A stretch of DNA of 37,559 nt from CADDZO01 sp035294145 (GTDB lineage: Bacteria > Chloroflexota > Dormibacteria > Dormibacterales > Dormibacteraceae): positions 1 to 37,559 of the forward strand of contig DATGLL010000035.1 of NCBI GenBank assembly GCA_035294145.1. Direction: 5' to 3'. Below the pieces are notes generated by a model. It searched no databases, was not told the origin of the DNA, and saw nothing but the letters and a program-made list of their open reading frames with translations. The position numbers were made by a program, and so were the translations under genes. This document shows, piece after piece, positions 15,175 through 22,154 of the stretch. Position 1 is the stretch's first letter. Each line of letters begins with the position of its first letter.

Positions 15175-18030
15175 TTAGCCGAGCGCTGCGAGCCGGAGCA
15201 GCCGCAGAAGGCGCCGCCAGGGGGCCAGGTCCTTGGCCGCGAGGAGGCGCAGGAAGGCGCGGGTGGGCTCGGTGGCCGGGAGAGGGGCGCAGGCCGGGCA
15301 AGCACCGGGATGGTGGCCGATGAGACGGGCGACTGCCTCCGCCAGCCCGGCCTGGGCGGGGCGGCGGAGGACCGCCACCCCGGCCCGGCGGAGTTCGACG
15401 TCGGCGTTGGCTGGCGCTAGTCCCAGGTGGGCCATGCGCAGCATGCCCAGGTCGGTGGTCGTGTCCCCCACGGCGAGGGCGAGCTGCCCCTCCACCTCGA
15501 ACTCGGCCGCGAGCGCCTCCAGAGCCGCCTCCTTCGTCGTGGAGGTGGTCACGAAGTCGGTCTGGAAGAAGCCCGGCACCGGTCGGATCATCTCCTCGGT
15601 GCCGGAGGCGGCCAGGGCCTGGGCCACGGTGCGTGCGGCGAGGGCACGTCGACGGCCCCGCTCGTCGACGCGGAAGGCACGGACCGCGCCTCGGTAGCGT
15701 GGGTCCAGGTGCACCCCGGGATGGGCGCTCAGGGCGTCCCGTAGGCAGTCGAGCGCCCGCTCGGCCTGGGGGTCGAGGAGCCAACGAGCGCGGCCCCGGT
15801 GATGGTCGTAGATCACGCTTCCGTACTCGGCCGTTCCTCCGGCCAGCCCGTAGGCGGCGCAGCGATCGCGCAGCTCGTCGAGCGAGCGCCCGGTGGCGAG
15901 CACGGGGCGGAAGCCGTGCCGCAGCAGGGCTCGCAGGGCGAGAGCGCCGGCCGGGCTGGTGGCTGGAAATCCCATCTGCATGGTCTCCAGGACGCCGTCG
16001 ACATCGATGGCGCAGAGGGGGCCCGAGCTTGCTGGTGCGTCTCCGATCAAGACCTCGCGGTAGTAGCGCTGAAAGAGGCGTGCGGGCCGGGGGTCGAGGC
16101 TTCGCTCCGCCGGAGATCGCTCCTCCATCAGGATCAGGACCCGAATGAGCTGATGGAGCAGCCACCGCTCCGCCCCCACCGGCCCTGCCATGGCCTCGTA
16201 GGCCAGCCGGAGCGCCTCCCCGCTGGCCGTGTCCTCGGCGCTGGTCGCCGCCAGCGCCAGGTCGGCCACGGGGTCGAAACAGACGAAGTCGGCGCTGTCG
16301 AACACGCTGATGTCGGCCTCGGTCTTGAGCATGGCGCCGTCGTCCAGGACGAAGGCCTCGAGTCGGGTTCGGTTGTCGATGATGGCCGGGCTGCGGGCCT
16401 GGAGCAGGCGGTGCAGCATGGGGAGGAGGAGGAGCCGGCCGAGCTCTGCGCCCCGACCGAAGATGCCGGCGAGGGTGTTGCTGGCCCATTGTGGCGCGGT
16501 CCCACGTCGCCGCAGCCGCGGGGTGAGGTCCTCCGGGAGGGAGAGGGCCTGGGCGCGGAGGCTGATGTAGCGAGCCACCGCCCCGGCTCGCTGCAGGTCG
16601 AGGGGGGGCGCGAGCCGTGACTCCGGCCCCGGGCAGGCCTCGAAAAGGACCCCCTCCGCCAGGCCGAGGATCTCGCCCACCAAGCCGCAGAGGCGACGGC
16701 CCACCGCCAAGGCGTGCTCGCCGAAGTAGCCGAGGCCTACCCCCCTGGCCTGGATCACCCGCTGGTGACGGACCTCGCCCCGGCCCAGCTCGATCCTGAA
16801 GCGAGCCTGGGCGTGGCCGCGGCCATGGGGGACGCTGGCGGGCTCGACCTCGCGGAGGTCGAGGACCTCGGCACGACCGAGCAGCAGTCGGGCGATCGTC
16901 GCCCGCACCGCCTCTGGCTGGAGCTTTCGGTGGATCTCCCATTGGGAGAAGGGGAGGAAGATCCCCGGGTGGCCGGCGAGCGACTCGGGTCGGTCCGCGT
17001 TCGGGAAGAGGCCGAGCGTGAGCGCGATCGCGTCACGGGCGAAACCGAGGCGCCGCAGGCCCTCCGCCGCCTGGCGCACCGATTTCCAGGATCGAGGCGG
17101 GTCGTCGACGAGCAGGACCAGGGCCTTGCCCGCGGCGCGGCGGAGGAAGGCGGCCTCGGACGGGAGCCAGGGCTGCCCCGGACGCATGGTGAAGGTCTCG
17201 ACCTGCTCGCGGCCGAGGTGGCGGAGGAAGGCCGCCAGCAGCGGCGCCAGGTAGCTCCCCGAGGTCCGGATGCCCATCACCAAGAGCGGCCGCCCCCGCT
17301 CCGGCTGGGCGTCGACGGCGGCGCGGGCCAGGGCCTCCACGTCCGCGGGCGCTTGGTCGAAGCTGCGGAAACAGCTCGGGAGCCGCACCACCTCCCGCCG
17401 CAGGCTGGGAGGGAGGCAGGGGAGCCGGCGGAGCAGACCACGAGCGGCGGCCTCCAGGTCGGGGCGGGCGCGGCGGACCTCCCAGGCGTCCTCGTCGATC
17501 AGGGCGTCGGCCAGGCGATCGACGAGCAGCGCCAGCTCTGCCCGCCAACGGAGCTCCCTCCCCAGGCCGGGGCGGTGGGACAGCCCCCACCACGTCACGC
17601 CAGCCGCCATGCCGAGGGCTGCGGTCCCAACCCGCCCCCAGGGCCCCGGCAGCTTCCGGCCGACACGTCCCGCCGCTCGGCGTAGGAGCAGCGGGTCTCG
17701 ATGGAGATGGTCGTCGACGATCTGGAGCATGCCGGCCGCCAGCAGGTAGGCGTTGAGCAGGTCGCCCTCCGCAGCCCGCTCCGGCAGCCGGTCGGCCAGC
17801 GCCTCGAGGTCGTTCAGTAGGTTGGTCAGCAGCAGCGGAGGGCGCGTGGGCGCCTGCTTGTCGGTTCCTTGGTCTCGCAGCCTCGACGCCTCCTGGGACG
17901 CTCCGATCGCCCGCCTGGCCTCGGCCGGTGCGGCCTGGCCCTCATCAGGACGATTCTGACGCGTGTCCCCCACAGAGGGGCTGGGTCGGTCGTCAACCGG
18001 GCGGGACAGGCATGGGGACCGGGTGGGCAT
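15175..18030 (-). CDS. Multidomain protein: phosphoribosyltransferase-like, kinase-like and HAD phosphatase-like
   Basis: I do not recognise this as a named family, but its parts can be seen (numbering from the ATG at 18030, about 951 residues). After a disordered N-terminus and a helical region, residues about 249-330 resemble a phosphoribosyltransferase: a beta strand LLVMGIRTSGSYL and the LVLLVDDPP strand where PRTases carry the PRPP loop. Residues about 480-620 resemble a small-molecule kinase lobe, with IIDNRTRLEAF, MLKTEAD and FDPVADLALAA recalling the catalytic loop of aminoglycoside or HipA-type kinases. Residues about 670-870 form a HAD phosphatase with motif I DVDGVLET, a lysine in TTKEAAL and motif IV GDTTTDLGM. 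The start is uncertain; a GTG at 17973 or the distal start at 18153 are alternatives. It converges on the sugar locus and diverges from dnaE. Confidence 0.7.
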   Translation of the reverse strand: MPTRSPCLSRPVDDRPSPSVGDTRQNRPDEGQAAPAEARRAIGASQEASRLRDQGTDKQAPTRPPLLLTNLLNDLEALADRLPERAAEGDLLNAYLLAAGMLQIVDDHLHRDPLLLRRAAGRVGRKLPGPWGRVGTAALGMAAGVTWWGLSHRPGLGRELRWRAELALLVDRLADALIDEDAWEVRRARPDLEAAARGLLRRLPCLPPSLRREVVRLPSCFRSFDQAPADVEALARAAVDAQPERGRPLLVMGIRTSGSYLAPLLAAFLRHLGREQVETFTMRPGQPWLPSEAAFLRRAAGKALVLLVDDPPRSWKSVRQAAEGLRRLGFARDAIALTLGLFPNADRPESLAGHPGIFLPFSQWEIHRKLQPEAVRATIARLLLGRAEVLDLREVEPASVPHGRGHAQARFRIELGRGEVRHQRVIQARGVGLGYFGEHALAVGRRLCGLVGEILGLAEGVLFEACPGPESRLAPPLDLQRAGAVARYISLRAQALSLPEDLTPRLRRRGTAPQWASNTLAGIFGRGAELGRLLLLPMLHRLLQARSPAIIDNRTRLEAFVLDDGAMLKTEADISVFDSADFVCFDPVADLALAATSAEDTASGEALRLAYEAMAGPVGAERWLLHQLIRVLILMEERSPAERSLDPRPARLFQRYYREVLIGDAPASSGPLCAIDVDGVLETMQMGFPATSPAGALALRALLRHGFRPVLATGRSLDELRDRCAAYGLAGGTAEYGSVIYDHHRGRARWLLDPQAERALDCLRDALSAHPGVHLDPRYRGAVRAFRVDERGRRRALAARTVAQALAASGTEEMIRPVPGFFQTDFVTTSTTKEAALEALAAEFEVEGQLALAVGDTTTDLGMLRMAHLGLAPANADVELRRAGVAVLRRPAQAGLAEAVARLIGHHPGACPACAPLPATEPTRAFLRLLAAKDLAPWRRLLRLLRLAALG

Positions 18031-18111
18031 CTGCCCCGGTCGCGACCGGGCGGACGGCGCTCCCTCGGCGGTGGGGCGCGCTCGGGGAGGCACGGCCCCG
18101 CCGGGGCGGTT

Positions 18112-18117
18112 ACAATC
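18112..18117 (+). promoter_or_regulatory. Candidate -10 element for dnaE
   Basis: TACAAT lies 34 bases before the dnaE ATG inside an otherwise GC-rich divergent region, a good match to the sigma-70 -10 consensus. I see no recognisable -35 hexamer 16-18 bases upstream, so support rests on the -10 alone. If used, transcription would begin near 18124, giving a leader of roughly 28 bases without a strong ribosome binding site. Confidence 0.4.
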
Positions 18118-18151
18118 CCGGCCGAGAGACCCCCAGCCTCGGACTGTGACC

Positions 18152-21100
18152 ATGCCCAGCGCCCCCCAGACCTTCGTTCACCTCCACAACCACACCGAGT
18201 TCTCGTTGCTCGATGGGGCCAGCCGCATCTCGCAGCTGGTGTCCCGCGCGGCCGAGCTCGGGATGCCCGCGGTGGCCCTCACCGACCACGGCGTGATGTA
18301 CGGCGCCATCCACTTCTACAAGGCCTGCCGGGCGGCGGGGATCAAGCCGATCGTGGGGTGCGAGGTCTACGTCGCCCCCCGCGGCCTGCGAGATCGGGAC
18401 AGCAAGGCGGACCGTGACCCCTACCACCTGACCGTGCTGGCTGCCGACATCGAGGGCTACCGGAACCTCATGGAGCTGGTCACCATCGGGCAGCTGGAGG
18501 GGCTCTACTACAAGCCCCGCATCGACCGGGAGACCCTGGCCGGGCACGCCCGGGGGCTGATCGTGCTCTCGGGGTGCCTGGGCGGCGAGGTGGCCCAGAA
18601 GATCGTGGGCGGGGACCTGGAAGGGGCCAGGGAGACGGTGGCCACCTACCGGGACATCTTCGGCCCGGACCGATACCTGCTCGAGGTGCAACGGCACGGC
18701 ATCGAGGACCAGGAGAAGGTCAACCAGGCCTTGCGCGGCCTGGCCAGGGAGTTCGGCCTCCGCCTGGTGGCCACCAACGACCTCCATTACGTCCGGCAGG
18801 AGGACGCCGAGGCCCACGATGTCCTGCTCTGCCTGCAGACCGGCGCCAGCTACGACGACCCCAAGCGGTGGCGCTTCGAGAGCCAGGAGTTCTTCCTCAA
18901 GAGCCCCGAGGAGATGGGGCGGGTCTTCAAGGACATGCCCGAGGCACTGGCCAGCACCCTGGAGGTGGCCGCCCAGGTCGACCTTGAGATCGAGCTGGGT
19001 CGCTCGGTCCTGCCACCCTTCCCTGTGCCCGAGGGCATGAGCCCCCACCAGTACCTGCGCAAGCTGTGTGAGGAAGGGTTGCGCTGGCGCTACGGCGACC
19101 GCCCCTCGCCGGCGGTCCTCGAGCGCATGGAGACCGAGCTGGCGGTCATCGAGCAGACGGGCTTCTCGTCCTACTTCCTCATCGTCTGGGACTTCTTCAA
19201 CTTCGCCCGCCAGAACGGCATCGTGACCGGCCCGGGCCGGGGCAGCGCCGCCGGCAGTCTGGTCACCTACCTGCTCGGCATCACCAACCTGGACCCCCTC
19301 CAGCACGGGCTGATCTTCGAGCGCTTCCTCAACAAGGATCGGGTGTCGATGCCGGACATCGATTGCGACTTCTCGGTCGAGGGACGGGAGAAGGTCATCC
19401 GCTACGTGACCGACAAGTACGGCGCCGATCGGGTGGCGCAGATCATCACCTTCACCACCATGGCCTCCAAGGCGGCCATCCGGGACGTCGGCCGGGTCCT
19501 GGGGGTGCCGCTCAAGGAGTGCGATCGGCTGGCCAAGCTGGTTCCCGTCCATCAGGGCCGCTCCAAGTCCCTGGACGACGTCCTGAGCGAGGTGCCGGAG
19601 TTCCGGCAGGCCTACGAGGCGGGCCCTCAGGTGGGCCCCGACGGTCGCAGCTACGACCTGAGGCGTCTGATCGACGTGGCTCGCTCGCTGGAGGGCGCCT
19701 CACGCAACGTCAGCGTGCACGCGGCCGGGGTGGTGATCGCCCCCGATCGCCTGGTCCGTTACGCCCCGCTTCAGTACGGGCCCCGGTCGGTGAACGGCAG
19801 CGACGACCAGCCCCGACAGGTCATCACCCAGTACGACATGAAGGGTGTCCAGGAGGTCGGCCTGCTCAAGATGGACTTCCTGGGCTTGCAGAACCTGGAC
19901 ATCATCAGCACCTGCCTGAAGCTGGTCAAAGAGCGCCATGGGATCGAGATCGACCTCCTGCGCCTGGGCTACGACGACCCCCGCACCTACGAGCTGATCA
20001 GCGCCGCTGACACCCATGGGGTGTTCCAGTTGGAGGGCTCGGGCATGCGCCGGATGCTCCAGGAGATGAAGCCCCAGTGCTTTGAGGATCTGGCGGCGGC
20101 GGTTGCGCTCTACCGGCCCGGGCCGATGCAGAACATCCCCGCCTACATCGCCCGCAAGCACGGTCGGGAGCCGATCGAGTACCTCCATCCGCGCCTGGAG
20201 TCGATCCTGCGCGATACCTATGGGGTGATGATCTACCAGGAGCAGGTGATGATGGCCGCCCGCGAGCTGGCCGGGTTCTCCCTCTCCGAGGCAGACATCC
20301 TCCGTTCCGCGATGGGGAAGAAGGACAAGGTCAAGATGGCCCAGCAGCGGGAGAAGTTCGTCGCCGGCTGCGTGGCCAACGGCATCGGCCAGGCCGAGGC
20401 CGAGGCGCTGTTCGACTCCATCGCCAAGTTCGCCGAGTACGGCTTCAACCGCAGCCACTCGGCTGCCTATGCCGTGATCAGCTACCAGACCGCCTACCTC
20501 AAGGCCAACTACCCGCTCGAGTACATGACCTCGCTGCTCACCCATGTGCAGGGGAAGGCGGAGGACGTGGCCACGACCATCGTCGACTGCCGGAAGCGTG
20601 GGATCGAGGTCCTGCCCCCGGCGATCAACGAGTCGGGGGTGGACTTCTCGATCGTGGGGGAGAGGATTCGGTTCGGCCTGGCCGCGGTCAAGAACGTGGG
20701 GAGAGGGGCGGCCGAGGCCGTCGTGGCCGAACGCCAGCGGGGAGGGCCGTTCCGCTCCCTGGACGACCTGTGTGAACGTCTCGGGGGTGTGCAAGAGGTG
20801 AACGCCCGGGCCCTGGAGTCGCTCATCCGCTGTGGGGCCTGCGATGCGCTGGGTGAGCGCAACCAGCTTCTGGCCACCCTGGAGCACGCGCGTCAGCGGG
20901 CGGACCGCAGCCGTCGCGACCGGGAGCGAGGCCAGATCTCCTTGCTCGACCTGGTCGAGGAGGCCGAGCAGGTGATCGACTATGGCATCAGGGCCGATCC
21001 CATGCCTCCCGAAGAGCGTCTGCGCGCGGAGAAGGAGCTCCTCGGCCTGTACCTCTCCGACCATCCCTTGAACCGGATCGAGGGCGACCTGGCGCGGCGG

Positions 21101-21778
21101 ATCGACACCCAGGCCAGCGAGCTCACCGCGGAGCTGGCCGGCAAGGAGGTGAGGATCGGGGGGCTGGTCCGGTCCTTCCGGCGGGTGGTGACCAAGCGCG
21201 GCCAGATCATGGCCTACGCCGAGATCGAGGACCTGACCGGCATAGTCGAGGTCACCTTGTTCCCCCGCGTGTACGAGCAGTACCGGCAGCTCTTCGAGCC
21301 TGACCGTATCCTGGTCGTCCAGGGGACCGTGGACAGCAGCCGAGGTGGCCGCGGGCCGGCGCCGGCACCAGAGGACGACGAGCTGGAGGTCGAGGAGGAG
21401 GAGCCGGAGGCCGCGGTCCTGATCGCAGAGGCGGCGTGGAGGTGGGACGACCCTGAGTGCGTTCCCGTGGAGCGCCAGAAGGTGGTCCATGTCGACGTTC
21501 CCGAGGGCGGCCCGGAGGTCGTGGACGACCTGGCCGCGGTCCTGGCCAGGCACCGGGGCGACTGTGAGGTCTTCCTCCACTTCCGCGTGAGCGGTAGCGA
21601 GGTCACCGTGCAGGTGGGCGAGCGCTTTCGGGTCAAGGCCGACACCGCCCTGAAGGAGGATCTCGACTCCTGCTTCCACCGGGAGGTCACTCGGCTGGAG
21701 ACGGTTCGGCCCCGGGCCGGGGCTGGGGGCAACGGGAAGGCGAACGGCCGCAATGGACACGCTCGGCTCGGCGCTTGA
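18152..21778 (+). CDS. dnaE: DNA polymerase III alpha subunit (DnaE type)
   Basis: This is the replicative C-family DNA polymerase catalytic subunit, 1208 residues. It opens with the PHP domain (FVHLHNHTEFSLLDG; ALTDHGVMYG). The polymerase palm follows, with GPGRGSAAGSLVTYLLG and catalytic D402 and D404 in MPDIDCDF, and the third likely aspartate D575 in LLKMDFLGL. Fingers and helix-hairpin-helix segments come next (YRPGPMQNIP; MGKKDKVKM), then an OB fold at about 1000-1045 (IGGLVRSFRRVVTKRG). It lacks an inserted 3'-5' exonuclease, so it is DnaE and not PolC. I chose the ATG at 18152 because family homology begins there; the in-frame start at 17963 would add 63 unlikely residues. An acidic stretch follows the OB fold. 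The last 26 bases overlap the mtrB-like gene. Confidence 0.96.
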   Translation: MPSAPQTFVHLHNHTEFSLLDGASRISQLVSRAAELGMPAVALTDHGVMYGAIHFYKACRAAGIKPIVGCEVYVAPRGLRDRDSKADRDPYHLTVLAADIEGYRNLMELVTIGQLEGLYYKPRIDRETLAGHARGLIVLSGCLGGEVAQKIVGGDLEGARETVATYRDIFGPDRYLLEVQRHGIEDQEKVNQALRGLAREFGLRLVATNDLHYVRQEDAEAHDVLLCLQTGASYDDPKRWRFESQEFFLKSPEEMGRVFKDMPEALASTLEVAAQVDLEIELGRSVLPPFPVPEGMSPHQYLRKLCEEGLRWRYGDRPSPAVLERMETELAVIEQTGFSSYFLIVWDFFNFARQNGIVTGPGRGSAAGSLVTYLLGITNLDPLQHGLIFERFLNKDRVSMPDIDCDFSVEGREKVIRYVTDKYGADRVAQIITFTTMASKAAIRDVGRVLGVPLKECDRLAKLVPVHQGRSKSLDDVLSEVPEFRQAYEAGPQVGPDGRSYDLRRLIDVARSLEGASRNVSVHAAGVVIAPDRLVRYAPLQYGPRSVNGSDDQPRQVITQYDMKGVQEVGLLKMDFLGLQNLDIISTCLKLVKERHGIEIDLLRLGYDDPRTYELISAADTHGVFQLEGSGMRRMLQEMKPQCFEDLAAAVALYRPGPMQNIPAYIARKHGREPIEYLHPRLESILRDTYGVMIYQEQVMMAARELAGFSLSEADILRSAMGKKDKVKMAQQREKFVAGCVANGIGQAEAEALFDSIAKFAEYGFNRSHSAAYAVISYQTAYLKANYPLEYMTSLLTHVQGKAEDVATTIVDCRKRGIEVLPPAINESGVDFSIVGERIRFGLAAVKNVGRGAAEAVVAERQRGGPFRSLDDLCERLGGVQEVNARALESLIRCGACDALGERNQLLATLEHARQRADRSRRDRERGQISLLDLVEEAEQVIDYGIRADPMPPEERLRAEKELLGLYLSDHPLNRIEGDLARRIDTQASELTAELAGKEVRIGGLVRSFRRVVTKRGQIMAYAEIEDLTGIVEVTLFPRVYEQYRQLFEPDRILVVQGTVDSSRGGRGPAPAPEDDELEVEEEEPEAAVLIAEAAWRWDDPECVPVERQKVVHVDVPEGGPEVVDDLAAVLARHRGDCEVFLHFRVSGSEVTVQVGERFRVKADTALKEDLDSCFHREVTRLETVRPRAGAGGNGKANGRNGHARLGA

Positions 21779-22010
21779 GGGATCGCTGGGCCGCTACGTG
21801 GTCGTGAAGGCCCTGGAGGACGGGGTCGTCATCATGGGCCTGACCCGGGGGCGGGACACCCGCTCGCACCACTCCGAGCGGCTGGACGCGGGCGAGGTGC
21901 TGATCGCGCAGTTCACAGAGCTGACGGCGGCGATCAAGGTTCGTGGCCGGGCCGAGATCCTGACCGAGGTCGGGCGCGTGGTGAGCGGGCCCAGCGAGCC
22001 TGAGCGGTGA
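21753..22010 (+). CDS. mtrB: trp RNA-binding attenuation protein (TRAP)-like, MtrB family
   Basis: This 85-residue protein aligns along nearly its whole core with Bacillus TRAP, the 11-subunit ring that binds tryptophan and then wraps (G/U)AG-repeat RNA. Shared blocks are VVVKALEDGV, GLTRGRDT, HHSE, GEVLIAQFTE and AAIKVRG. The tryptophan-pocket threonines (TRAP T25, T30) are T31 and T36 here. RNA-contact residues K56 and R58 are K62 and R64, whereas TRAP K37 is replaced by R43. The ATG at 21753 lies inside the dnaE 3' end in another frame, with a GGGAAGG sequence about 14 bases upstream, so the two are probably co-transcribed. No trp genes or anti-TRAP gene are visible. The target RNA is unknown. 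Confidence 0.88.
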   Translation: MDTLGSALEGSLGRYVVVKALEDGVVIMGLTRGRDTRSHHSERLDAGEVLIAQFTELTAAIKVRGRAEILTEVGRVVSGPSEPER

Positions 22011-22154
22011 GCGCGGCTCGGGCCACGGCCGACGCGCCCCATGCTCGCCGGCTTCGAGGCGCATCGGGGACGAGATCGGCAATCTCGCGGGCATCCCTTT
22101 GGGGTAACGTGTGAGGTGTCGCCGCCCGGTAGCGGCGTTGCTGTGGATGGACAG
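22011..22154 (+). promoter_or_regulatory. Leader of the ABC/MoxR operon with two small hairpins
   Basis: This gap contains two perfect stems: CGAGAT-loop-ATCTCG at 22071-22087 and CGCCGC-loop-GCGGCG at 22120-22137. The second ends 17 bases before the start codon of the next gene, where it could cover the ribosome binding region. Between them is TTTGGGGTAACGT, a weak candidate for a promoter -10 (TAACGT). No T-run follows either stem. Confidence 0.3.

Noticed and set aside
14498..16942. 814-residue minus-strand open frame
   Set aside because: It overlaps the PRTase/HAD-like gene in another frame and consists of Arg/Pro/Gly-rich low-complexity sequence without motifs; a shadow frame of GC-rich DNA.
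21371..21409. Cluster of GAG triplets in the dnaE mRNA as a TRAP binding site
   Set aside because: The triplets are glutamate codons in an acidic linker, at most about six can be used with a 3-base spacing, and TRAP sites normally have about eleven. Coding constraint explains them.
19700..21760. 686-residue minus-strand frame opposite dnaE
   Set aside because: It is an antisense shadow of the well-conserved dnaE coding sequence and has no motif of its own.
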